From contig WPDH01000221.1 of NCBI GenBank assembly GCA_019137255.1, forward strand, positions 124,001-188,000: 64,000 nucleotides of DNA, written 5' to 3'. The translations under genes were made by a program, and so were the position numbers. Origin of the DNA: Corinectria fuckeliana. Lineage: Eukaryota; Ascomycota; Sordariomycetes; Hypocreales; Nectriaceae. Below are positions 31,685-42,395 of the stretch, in pieces (positions within the stretch are counted from its first letter, which is position 1; each line of letters begins with the position of its first letter). A model generated the notes under the pieces. The model worked only from the letters and a program-made list of their open reading frames with translations. It had not been told where the DNA came from and did no database searches.

Positions 31685-34309
31685 CTATTCGACCCCGTTC
31701 ACCACTCTCAGCGCCCTCCGCGGGCCCATGACAACGTTGAAGAAGTTCGGCTCCTGCCCTTCCAACAGTCCCTCCGTCGAGCCCCCGCTCCCGCTCGTCT
31801 TCGGCCGCGTGTCGTCGCTGTTCCGCATGCCGGCGGCGCCGGTGCCGGTGCCGCTGGAGCTCCCGATGCTGGGGTCGTCGTGCTCGTCGCTGCGCCACTT
31901 GGGCTCCGCGAGCGCGTGCCCGCGGTCGCTGCCCACCCAGCCGAAGGCGCTCTCGGGCGAGGACGGGCGGTCGCCGCGCCGCGCGCCGGCCGCGGTGAGG
32001 TCCATCGACGAGGCCCCGGAGTACCGGTTTGCCACGGCGAGGTGGCGCTTGTAGGCGCCGACTTGGCGGCGGTACAGCCAGGCGCAGAAGCCCAGGTACA
32101 GGGCCAGCGCGCCGAGAACGCCGGCTACGACGCCGGCTGCGATGAGCCCGGGTTTCGGTTCGCCCGGGGAGTCGTCATGGTCGTCGTCGGACGACCCGGA
32201 GCTGTGCGTGATTGTTGCCGTGGCCCCGGACTGCGTGATGGTGAAGACGGGCGATTTCCCCGTCGCAAACGGGCCGTCCGTCGCCGGTCCCGCCGCCGGG
32301 GTGCTCGCCGTCGCGCTGCCCTCTTCGCCTCCGCCGATAACCTTCTGCACGGCGCTGGGGACACTGTATCCGTAGGACCCGGCGGCGACAAAGTTGTCGG
32401 CGTGCCAGTCGTCCTTGTGGTCGCCGGCGCTGAAACTATCCCGCCATGTAAGCGTCGACGCATCGAAGACGTACATGCCCGGTTTGTCACAGGCGATTTC
32501 CTTGCCGACGCCGCCGACAACGACCATCTGCCCGTCGTACATGGCGCACGAGTGGCCGGCGCGCGGGGCTGGCGCGCCTTCGTCGTTTTGGTCGACTTTG
32601 ATCCATGTGAAGGAGGGGATGGTCAGGATGTACATGTCATTGTACTGGGTTTGGTTGCCCTATGCAGACACTATTAGTTTTCATTCTGGTCAAGAGAGAT
32701 AGTTGGCAGCAAAACATACATATGGCAAGTCCTGCCCGCCGAATAGGTAGATCTGGAAGCTCGAAGCGTCAGGGGCGCTGGCCACGACGGCACAAGGGTT
32801 GACGCGGACGGTTGGTGCATCGCCGGACGTCTTCTGGTGGAACCACTCCGAGTTGGCAATGTCGTAGACATCGAGCTGCTCGAAGTCGTGTGTGAAGTTG
32901 TCGGCCGTGCCGCCCGCGAGCCCGATCAGCACGCCCATGTCCCCCCAGCCGGGCACAAATACGAGCGCGCCGTCAGCCCTCTCGGGGAACTTGCCCGCCT
33001 GGATGCCTCCCTTGGTGATGTTGCGGAAGGCGCCCTGTTCGCCGGCGCCAGTGCCGCCCGAGAGCCTGTCGACGCCTGAGTTGACGTATCCCGGATGCGT
33101 GAACTCGAGGAGGCTCTTGAGGTACACGCGGTCGATGTCCTGCGACCAGCCCGGCGTCGTGGACCAGTCGACGTGGCCGCCAAAGTACCAGCTCAGCCCG
33201 AGCTCCGGTACTGAGAGCCCGGCGCCCTCGGCGGCGCGGTGGACGGGGAGGTCGGCGGGCTCGGATTCGTTGCCGGCCGAGGTCTTGGGGTTTTCGAATT
33301 CAGTCCACTTGCTGTCTTTGATGGAGTACTTCCATACGGACTCTGGGCCAGGGTCAACGAAGGGAGTGTCAGAGAACTGGCCGCCGTAGAGGTAGAGGCC
33401 GTCGTAATCGTGCCAGAGGTAGCCCATAGACACCGCGGGAGGTCCATCTGGCCTATCTAAACCCTTCAAGGGAGGAGAGTCAACGTCCCAGTCCTTGGTG
33501 AGGTCCAGTGTTATAAAGTAGTCGTTCCAGGTGTTGTTTTCCTGGGGTTTCTCCGTCCTAGCCCGTCCACCATACATGTAAAGAGTGCCGTTCAAGAGTG
33601 CAGCCTGAAGAGCCCATCTTTGGCAGACGTCAGTAGGGCTCTTCTCTCGCTTGATAATTGGCCCTGCATCGGCGCCGTTGATCTCTACCGTGGAGCGTCC
33701 GTTGTGCCAACTGAATGCTGGAAGCACAACGGCGATGAGCATCGCCAGCATGGTAAAACGCTGCAGACCGGATATGGTCCCAGGCGCACCCCCTGATGTG
33801 CTTCTTACCCTTGGCCGTCCCTTTGAGTTCGCCAGCTTGGTATACCACGGCTTGGAGGGCAGTGGAAATAGGTGTGTGGGCTCTGTGCGGGTTTCGGATG
33901 CCTTCCTGTCAGTACGGCCCGTACCCTGTTGATCTGTCGATTGCTCATTTTGTTCATTTTGTCCTGTTTGCTCTTGTGATTGGGATTCGGTTTTAAGACC
34001 GGTGATTTTGTAGAAGTCCTTCTCCTTGTCTGATGTTGTGAATTTCACATGCCGATGGTTGCCCGACGGGCTAGGCGCAATTGACGACGAGAGATGACCG
34101 GCGTCATCTTCCAAGCCGACCTCTTTGAAAACAGATCTCCGGCCTTTCCTGATACAGCCTCCCATATTGAAGGGCGGAGAAATGAAGCTGTAGCTCTCGC
34201 GCAGTCGATCTGATGTAAGTTGGGAGTTGAATTGCGGCCGTTCGGGAGGAACGAAACTCGGGACTGTGAGCCCTGGGTCGGCGGAGGGAGAGGATTTAAC
34301 GAGGGTCAT
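31685..34309 (-). CDS. Kelch-repeat transmembrane protein, fungal
   Basis: Two minus-strand exons, 32720-34309 and 31685-32659, are joined over a 60-nt intron (donor GTATGT, acceptor GCATAG) to 854 aa. The first in-frame ATG is 34309; the frame is open further upstream but without ATG. Order: a charged, Ser/Thr-rich N-terminal region of about 180 residues, a hydrophobic segment (LAMLIAVVLPAFSW, about 186-200), a kelch-type beta-propeller region (LNGTLYMYGGRA, YDGLYLYGGQFSD, LSWYFGGHVDW, FQIYLFGGQD, YDGQMVVVGGVG), a second membrane segment (AAGVVAGVLGALALYLGFCA, about 702-722), then a Ser/Gly-rich tail. I infer a propeller on the lumenal or outer face between two membrane passes. The partner or substrate is unknown; the family is widespread but poorly characterised in ascomycetes. 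Confidence 0.85.
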
Positions 34310-36059
34310 CGCGACGAGGGGTGGTTGGGATTGGGTGGCGACTAGTGATAGAGACAAGGAACAAGGCGGTCGATCGATGAGTGCTATGATGTAGCCACAC
34401 CAAAGGAATACCACGCAGTCGGGATCATGGCGTGTTGGCCCAAGGGCGATAAGAGAACCAAGATCCAGGGCCACAATGGCAACGTCGGAGAATTACTTTT
34501 AAAGGATGGGAGGACAGAAGCATGAGTGATGGAGGACAGAAGGAACCCTGGCTCGGGACACGAAGGAGCTCTGAGACATAAGATAGGTAGAACATGCGAG
34601 CCTAAATGAACGGATCGAAAGCATCCCATCGATCCCCAGAGACACCGACAAGACAATGGAGCCAAGCCGGGGGTCGATTCCAACCCCTGACCCACTACAT
34701 CATCGACTTGCACGCGAGGACGGAGGTCTGGCCAGCCGGAGGCGAAGAGGGCGAGGGTGTCCAGGCGGACAGGGCATATGTAGATGCTAGTCAGCATTGG
34801 CGTGTGTTGGCGTGCAATTCGCCGAGCCACGTACAGTACACAAGCAATAACTGGCAAATAGCAGCCCCAAACCCTGTTGTTGAACCGGTCTGGAGCACGA
34901 TGCCGGTCCCTACCGCATCCGTCCTGAGCCCCGGGCGGTGAGGCTGAGGCGATTGGGCGGCCCCATGTGGCGATGACCTCAACTTGGAACCAGCTGCTAG
35001 CTAAGCCTGGACTGGCTGGTCTTGGTTGGACAATGGATGTCGTTATAATCCGGGGTCGGCGATATCGATCAATAGGGACCAACAGTTCTGCAATCAGGGT
35101 ACAGGCACTGTATGTAGACTAGATTATTTGGCGGGAGTTGGAGATTGGAGTTAGATACGTTGGTAAATAAGCAGGCAGACGTTGACGTCACACTTGGCCA
35201 TCCGCTCGCGCACTGTGTGTACGATGTCACTTACGCCAATGTAGCCACCGTGCGAGCTGTATCACGAGTTTCAAAACACCCGAGTTTCATGACACCGCTG
35301 AATGTAGTCACCCCATTCAAACATTCATGTCTCTCCCGAAGGCCTCCGCGATCATCATCTCTTTCCCCGTAAAGGTCCAAAGTCCCATCGACCAGCCTCT
35401 CTAATCTATGTACAATAGCGTTGGTCGGAGACTTAAAAACACGAGAAGAGCCCACTGCCGCCACCCGCCGAATCAAGCCTCCAACCTGTTGATCTCCGTG
35501 GAACGTTGCACTCCTTGACTCCTTAATAGGTTTGGGAAACCGAGCGAGTTTTTGACCCGCAGGATTTTGATTGATTGACAACAAACGGCCACTCCGAGTC
35601 AGGCTCATTTAGGTCAGCGCACCGCCACAGTCCCCAGCCCGCCGCCAGCTCTACCCGGGCGACGATCGGCTCGTGTCCCGTGTTAGTCGTGTAGCTTCAT
35701 ACACATGACCTCTATTTTTAGGTAGGGCTCCGAATCTGCTCGAGGCCTTGGCTTGTTAGGTTTCCTTCGTGGGAACCGTTGAACCGCCAACTGTATTCGC
35801 TGTGGCAATGTCGATGAGGAAAGTTGTGAGGTGGATGCCAAGCGGCCTTGTCTTCAGTGATCTACCTACGCTACTTGGCTACCTATTCGATGGTGGTTTG
35901 CCTCCATGTATCTCCCTCCTGCCCTCACTACCTGGCTAGAGAACGGCCATCAACCTGCCATACTTGCTTTCGTTTTGAAAAGATTGGCCCTCACATCCGA
36001 TTCTAGGAACCAGGATGAAGTAGTCAAATCCCTGGCTATCTCTTTGAAACCCAGCACGT
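34310..36059. other. Spacer upstream of the kelch gene
   Basis: This 1.75-kb stretch lies between the kelch start and the stop of the hydrolase gene, both on the minus strand. It should contain the kelch promoter. Short frames occur on both strands but none is ATG-led with convincing composition. Confidence 0.5.
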
Positions 36060-37029
36060 TCAGATCAGGGTATCCTCACCCGGAAGGATGGTGCCGTTGG
36101 TGACAGCAGCGGCGTGGATGCGAGCCAGCCAGCCCCAGACGGGGTAGTACTTATTCAACCACGGGATGACCTCCTTGGCACCGGGAGTGCTGCGCCAGTC
36201 GCGCATGAGGTCGCAGACGATGGAGAACAGGCTGACGATCTGGACGCCGGCGTGGGCCATGCGGTCGTTGGAGATGTCGCGCACCAGAGCCGAGTTGGTG
36301 CCCGAGGCCTCGGCGTTGGCCCAGACCGAGTAGCCCTCCTCGCGCAGGGACAGGGCCAGGAACGTGGTGCAGACGTCGGTGGTGATGCCGGCCATGATGA
36401 TCTGCGTGCGGTTGTACGAGCGAACCGTCTTGCGGAAGTCGGCATTGTCCCACGCGTTGACCTCGCCCTGGCGCTGGACGAGGGGCATGTTGGGGTACAT
36501 GTCCAAGATCTCGCGGGCGAGAGGACCATTGGGGCCTTTTTCAAGTGTTAGTTCTTGTATGAGTACGACCAACCAACCGCGGCGTCCTTTGGGAGTGGCC
36601 TGGTCTACAGCAGGGAGTTGAGGATGGTAGTGACCGCTTACCCTGATCCGCAGAGGTGGTCATGACTACGGGGATGTCAAAGACCTTTCCGAGAGCAGCG
36701 TGGCCCAGAGCCTGGTCGCGGTACAGAGTAGGGTCGAAGTCCCTGGCGATCTGGTACAGACCCTCCTGGATATCAACAACGAGGAGGAGCTAATTTAATG
36801 TCAGCTCTAGAAAGTGAAGGTCTGAGCAGGATGGTGATTAAAACCCACGGCATTATCCTTCTCAAGACGTTCGAACTTGGGGCCTGTGGGGAGGTTGTCA
36901 GCAAAATGTCGGCGTGATCGCTGACATCAAGAGTCAAGACGGCGAGGACGAACCCTTGACAAGCTTGTCCTTGCCAGCGAAGGCGACAGCCGAGAAGAGG
37001 CCAGCGGCCAAGAAAGAAGGGAACTTCAT
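36060..37029 (-). CDS. YcaC-like isochorismatase-superfamily hydrolase, likely secreted
   Basis: Four minus-strand exons, 36954-37029, 36849-36883, 36642-36789 and 36060-36535, join to 244 aa (introns 70, 59 and 106 nt). Donors are GTTCGT, GTGGGT and GTAAGC. The cysteine-hydrolase core resembles bacterial YcaC: VVDIQEGL with Asp43, DQGPNGPLAREI, a VQRQGEVNAWDN stretch with Arg108, and GITTDVCTTF with nucleophile Cys142. The Asp-Arg-Cys spacing of 65 and 34 residues equals YcaC as I recall it. Unlike typical cytosolic members, the protein starts MKFPSFLAAGLFSAVAFAGK, a good secretion signal with likely cleavage near residue 18. The substrate is unknown; isochorismate specificity should not be assumed. 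Confidence 0.88.
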
Positions 37030-38801
37030 TGTCGAGAAGCGGTAGAGGGCTGTCGAGAGAGATGGATGCTCTTGGGCTGAATGATCTAGAGTGAGTAGGA
37101 GGTGAAGTCGAATCCAACAGAGGAGGCTTCTCAGCCTATATATATATACTCGTTCGGCTTACAACTCGCTGCCGGATCTAGGTAGCTAGACAACGCTTCC
37201 TGCCCCCGGTCGTTTGAAAGCTCGTCGGGAAGCTTCATTTCCTCGGGGCAGCCCCCCTCCAATGCAAGCCAGGCGTTATCTGCATGAGGGCTTACAGAGC
37301 GGGAGGCGTTCGAAGTGGGAGCGTTGAGGCGATACAACCTCCAACTTCTCCAATGACGAGGGTGTGTTCACATCGTACCGGCAGCTTAGCCAGTTGACGG
37401 ACCTTGCCTCTTGGCCGCATACAACAGGCCGATATGCGGAGATTGCTCTTCGGTCGAGGGCAAGGTCGCAAGGACAAGGCCCAGAACAGCGGACGGTAGA
37501 CGAGTAAAGCAGACTCGGCGAGGGAGTCGGTAGTCCATTTCTCATCAGAGCCGCCTGGCTTAGTCGTCGTTTGTCACCCATGACGATATTCTCCGGAGCC
37601 AATGGACGGCGGGTTGCACAGGGACTGAAGGGCGAAGCTGCATGAGGCCCCATAGCAGCGGCCGCCACTAATAGAATCAGGTCCCGAGGACGGGGCTCTC
37701 TTTGCGAGAACCCCAGAGATGGTGGGGGGAGGGGCGTTTTGCTTATGGTTGCATTTAAAATGCTTTCCACATGCACGAGGACTCGGCTGTATGTAGAGTT
37801 CCTGATGTAGAAGGCCGAGGAGTCGGTAGTATTATGCATGATGCGATGGCGATGCGGACGAGGTTGCAGGACGGGCTTTCAGCTCTTCGGCGAGGCTACT
37901 GGACTAGGAAACAACTGCTACGCAACATACAGAAACACATGCTCGAAGCCACCGGTGAAGGCATCTAGCACCCAAAGCCATACACGTGTGAATTTCTGAT
38001 TTCTGCCTACACACAGCTTTCTATTCACTCATCATTGGACAACTCTTTCCATCTGTGTATGGCCTCAAGTTCGCCTCAACTTAGTAAACCCTCTGTAATA
38101 CCGCTTGCGCCAATTATGTCCCCCTTCCCCTAACCACCTGTTCTTGGATCTTGCAACGGCCCGTCGCCGGCCGTTTGCGCATCGGTAGTCAGCCTAGCAA
38201 CGCACGTCTCCGTTCCGCAGGGTCCGGAGCAGGGGCCGGAGCATGGGGCCGGCGATTACACACGATTTGGCACGCTGCCACGATGCAAGCGTAAGCTCTC
38301 CGTCAGAACAGGGCATGCTGACTGATCGACAGGCACCCATCCCATCCGACAGCGCGGGTTTATAAGAATCCACATGGGTTGTTCTAAGCCAAGTAAGCAC
38401 ATCTCGGAGACGTCGTGCTTTATCTATCCAGTGCCTTCGTCCGGTTCAAAAAGACAAGGTCGTCCTTCCGTCCTTGATCCCACCGTGCCGGTGTGTCCGG
38501 ACACTCGCGCCGTCGTTTAACAATAAAACCCAAGCTTGCCCGGGGTAAATTTTGAAGCAAAAGTCCCACCCACCCATCCAGCCAGCCAGCCCTTCTAACC
38601 CATCAATCAACATGTTTCCTCATATGATTATTTATATTGACCCAATCGTGCCGCCGCTCGCATAGTCTGGCTATGAGTGACTACACGCATCGCATGGTAC
38701 AGTACAGTGGTATCATCAAGCCCGAATGTATGTATACATTAAACTTCCAACAAAAAGAAGAAGGGAAACCCGTGTCCGAACGAAGCAAAAGCAGCATGCC
38801 T
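37030..38801. other. Spacer, no gene seen
   Basis: It contains the promoter of the secreted hydrolase gene (a TATATATATA run at about 37137-37148, roughly 110 bp upstream of its start, could act as a TATA region) and the 3' region of the next gene. A 187-codon minus-strand frame at 37276-37839 has poor composition and a non-ATG start, so it is not called. Confidence 0.5.
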
Positions 38802-40625
38802 TCAAACGGCAACTCCGACGATTGTGCGACGGGGATGGGGATAGGCGTCGGTCCTGCCAAAGGTGGCGGCCCGAGGAATGAGGGACTCGTCGCCCTTGTT
38901 CAAGGGCGTGCTATCCGGAGACCAGGTCGACGGGAACGTGCGGTCGTCGTCCGACTGCCAGGTGGTGACGGTGCCGAAAGACTCTGCGCTGTGGCGTCGA
39001 CCTTGTGCCTCGCCCTGCGAGACACACTGGTAGAAGCCGTCCTTGCCCGTGACCGGACGGGGAAGGTTGGTGACGGAGTCGAAGGCCAGGTCGCCGCCGC
39101 TGGACTCGGCTCCCGGGAAGAGCCAGTTCGACACGCGAGAAAAGGACTTCTTCTTCCTCAGCGGCGGCCGGAGCACAAGTGGCAACGGCGGCGCCAGAGG
39201 TCTCTGGTCCCTCCTCGCCCGAGCCGGGGAAGGCGTATGGGGACCAGCCGGCGCATCGCCCGCAGTCTTGGCTCGGCGATGGGCGCTGACGTGAGACTTG
39301 ATCGGGGCCGTGTGCGGGCGATCAATCTCCGAGTTGAGCCGTTCAGCAAAGGACGGAGCCGCGGGCGGCAACGCGGGGATTGCAGGCACCGGCTCCAGAT
39401 CTAGGCGGCTCGTTAGCAGACGGGCAACAGGGCTGGGCAAGTCTGTGAAGTCCTCACCAGGCATCGTACGGGCCATGGAATGAGCCGATGATGGCCGGCT
39501 GACCGAGTACAGGCTCTGGCGCTCGATGACATCGTCGATCTGCTTCTGAATCTTCTCCACCTCGAGCATAGCACCAGCGACTCGCTCCTTGATTGCGTCG
39601 ACATCCGGTGCCGTGTAAGCCCGACTCCGGGCTCGGGCCTTGGGCGGGATCAAGGGCGGGGGGGTCCCGCTCTCATCCTCGTGTATCGTGAAGGGAGAGC
39701 TGGAGCTTTCTGTGGTTTGCCTGCGAGGGAAGTGGAACGACATGGACGAGAAACTCCTCTGGTGCTCGGAAGGGTAACGCTCCGCCGACGAGTTCTCGGA
39801 AACCCTTTCGATTTGATCTGGGGTACGAGGTGGCGTGGGGACCTCCTGGGGCCGCTTCACTGAACGTATGGGTGTAAATGGGGAGCCGAGTTCCCTTACT
39901 GGTCGCTTCTCTGGCTGGTCCGGAGTCTTGGGTAGGGTGAAGTCCTGTTGCGAGCACCCCTCTATCTGATCCAGGTCATACACCGTGGCAGGAGGTGGCG
40001 GGAGTCCGGATGGGAACTCAAAGTGAGGCAAGATGGGTGAAGGCTTGTTGTTGGGCATGTAAATGCTCAACTCCAGAGGGCGAAACGAGCGACGGCGCAG
40101 CGGCTTGGAGGGACGCAAGTTCGAGTTTTGCGAAGGAGTCGGCTCGGGGAATTGCGGAGAAGCAGTACTGATGTGACGGAAGTTGGAAGGGGCTGAGATG
40201 ATGGGGCGGCGGGAGGATGATGAGGATGAAGAGAGCGACAAGAGGCGCCTCCTTTTAGGACCGCCATTTCCTCTCGGAGTCTTTTCTAGGACATTTCGGC
40301 GCTGAGAATGAGAGCCCATCTCTGGCTCAGCCACGGGACGGGGATGGTGAATGGGTTGGTTGTAGATGATGGTGGCGTCGGGGGTGTGATGTTTCTCGTC
40401 TTGGCCCATCAGCAACTTGTCGTCGCTCAACCTGCCCTTGGGCCACGAGAGGTCGTATATAGTGGAAGTGGTAGTAGTAAATGAGGACTTACTGCCAGAC
40501 TTCTGTTCGAAAGAAGCCTTCTCAAAGGAATTCTTCTGGGAAGAAGCCAGGGGTATTATGCAGCAGCAGAGGGGGAGCCATGAAGTCCAGGGGGCTTCTG
40601 CACCGTGAGCATCGGCGACCGTCAT
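38802..40625 (-). CDS. Disordered fungal protein of unknown function, 607 aa
   Basis: A single open frame reads from ATG 40625 to TGA 38802. The frame stays open upstream but only from non-ATG codons. I do not recognise a family. Residues 10-30 include a Cys-rich hydrophobic patch (WLPLCCCIIPLASSQ) that could be lipid-modified. Much of the rest is Pro/Ser-rich with SP/TP sites and two related blocks, PKTPDQPEKRPVRE and PPRTPDQIERVSEN. A predicted helix near residues 340-365 (DAIKERVAGAMLEVEKIQKQ) is the best candidate for a coiled coil. The C-terminal KKKSFSRVSNWLFPG and the final about 60 residues look conserved in style. It could be a cytoskeletal or signalling scaffold, but this is inference. 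Confidence 0.72.
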   Translation of the reverse strand: MTVADAHGAEAPWTSWLPLCCCIIPLASSQKNSFEKASFEQKSGSKSSFTTTTSTIYDLSWPKGRLSDDKLLMGQDEKHHTPDATIIYNQPIHHPRPVAEPEMGSHSQRRNVLEKTPRGNGGPKRRRLLSLSSSSSSSRRPIISAPSNFRHISTASPQFPEPTPSQNSNLRPSKPLRRRSFRPLELSIYMPNNKPSPILPHFEFPSGLPPPPATVYDLDQIEGCSQQDFTLPKTPDQPEKRPVRELGSPFTPIRSVKRPQEVPTPPRTPDQIERVSENSSAERYPSEHQRSFSSMSFHFPRRQTTESSSSPFTIHEDESGTPPPLIPPKARARSRAYTAPDVDAIKERVAGAMLEVEKIQKQIDDVIERQSLYSVSRPSSAHSMARTMPGEDFTDLPSPVARLLTSRLDLEPVPAIPALPPAAPSFAERLNSEIDRPHTAPIKSHVSAHRRAKTAGDAPAGPHTPSPARARRDQRPLAPPLPLVLRPPLRKKKSFSRVSNWLFPGAESSGGDLAFDSVTNLPRPVTGKDGFYQCVSQGEAQGRRHSAESFGTVTTWQSDDDRTFPSTWSPDSTPLNKGDESLIPRAATFGRTDAYPHPRRTIVGVAV

Positions 40626-40740
40626 GCTGTGGGAGTTCCGGAGGTTGTCATGCCGAGTCGGCGACCAGACCAACAAGAGCGAATGACTGAGAGAAAAGAG
40701 GAAAACGAAGGAAGCAAACGACCTGCGGTATGACGCAAAT

Positions 40741-40764
40741 GCAAGGCAAGGCAAGGCAAGGCAA
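40741..40764. repeat. AAGGC pentanucleotide microsatellite
   Basis: Nearly five copies of GCAAG/AAGGC lie just upstream of the 607-aa gene start, in its probable leader. Confidence 0.9.
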
Positions 40765-40839
40765 AGTAAATGCAGCCTAGGACGACGTGGCAAAGAACGG
40801 GGAATGAATTAGAGTATATGTATGTGGTGGTGGCCGGAC

Positions 40840-40868
40840 CAACAACAACAACAACAACAACAACAACA
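40840..40868. repeat. CAA trinucleotide microsatellite
   Basis: About nine CAA units lie upstream of the 607-aa gene, followed by a GA-rich tract to about 40940. Confidence 0.9.
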
Positions 40869-42370
40869 CGGACAAGGGAGTAAAGGGAGTACAGATAGAG
40901 AGAGAGGAGAGAAGGAGAGAAGGAGAGAAGGAGGGAGGGCACAAGGCAGAGAAGAGTAAAGAAGAAGAATGGGATAGGTTGAAATTCAAGAGTAAAATAA
41001 AAGAAGAGGAAGAACGAGAACAGGATAGGCCAGTGTGGTTAGTTTCCCGTTTGGGAGCGTGAGTGAGTGGTTGAGTGGGTGTGGAGGAGGCCGGGGCGAT
41101 TCAAATCTCAAGCGGCCCAAAAACGACGGACGGGAGGGGGAAAGAGTCGTTTAGCTGCGCGCCCTCTCCCGGGAAATGGCTGGGTCCTGCTGCATGCATT
41201 TTTGCATCTTGGCTCCTGGCCGTATTTCGAGAAAACCGGCGGGAAGGGCAATCGAGTGGACGAGGGCGACTGGATGCCATCATGGCGCAGGTGATGGACC
41301 GGGGTGGGTGGTCCGGTGGACGGCCGGCCAGTCGGCGCTTAGAAGTTAGAAGAACGGCCTACTAGGTACCTGGGAACGATGCTAATAGCGGACACACCCA
41401 CTGGCACCTTGGCACCTTACGTACGTTCTTGCTGTAGCAGGTCAGTCAGTCGCCCGCCTACTAGCTCGGTAGGTACCTACATTACGACGTGGTATCGGCA
41501 GGTAGGTACGGAGTATGGAAGTAATTAAAAATATTAATAGCAGGTCGCAGGTAGTATAACGGTCTCAGGTTGAGCAGGGTGTCAGACACTGGCGAGATCG
41601 ATACATAGATACTACGTACTAGGAAGTGCCGGACTCGACGAGATCACTGGGTCCCATTCTCTTTGTTCTCCAAGTGGATGCTATCCAATTCTCCAAGCCA
41701 AGTAGCCACACCACTGTCCGACTGACTCCATCCATGCCCAGATGTCGTGCATCCCGTTCCCTCTCGTCCAAAGCCCTCTTCTCGCTTCTGGTTGGCCAGC
41801 GCCATAGCATCACCACCCTCACACGGCACCGCCCTTTGCCACACAAGCCCGTCGAAGGGGGCTCACGCGACACGCGCATTGGCTGGAGCTGGGAGATGAC
41901 CGGGTCGACAAAGGTGGTCGAGGCTGTGTGTCGTCACGCTGCAAGATGAGAAGGGAAAAGGAAGTAAAATTGGATCGAGGGCTGGAGCTTGCTCGAGATG
42001 GATATCCGTGCGAACCGAGCAGGCGAGGGAGAGAGCCTTGACGACAGTCAGAAATGCACGTACGATACGCTGCTGCGAACTGCAGGTAATAGGTAGTACA
42101 TTGCATGCAAAGGTCTTTGGTTGGCAGATGCCTCCGTCAAGCCCACCGTCCACGAGCACGAGGGAACATGTCTCTGTGGGTGTGATAGACGGCCGCTTGG
42201 CTGAGAAAGGTTCATTGGCTGCCTTGCATTCAACCCCCGACCTCGAGACTCTCTTTCTTCCCGGCCTTGTCATACTCAGTCGTGTCCTCTCATCAATCTC
42301 ATACTCTCATCGAGTTAGCTCATCACTCATCAGGGATTACTTACACACTCACTCACTCTGACACAAACAC

Positions 42371-42395
42371 CTCTCTCTCTCGCGCGCGCGCGCGC
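42371..42395. repeat. CT then CG alternating tract
   Basis: Five CT units run directly into about seven CG units. Alternating CG of this length can adopt Z-DNA. Confidence 0.85.

Noticed and set aside
34310..34474. N-terminal extension of the kelch protein
   Set aside because: The frame is open but starts from GTG; no ATG lies upstream of 34309.
40626..40793. N-terminal extension of the 607-aa protein
   Set aside because: The extension would need a TTG start; the first ATG in frame is 40625.
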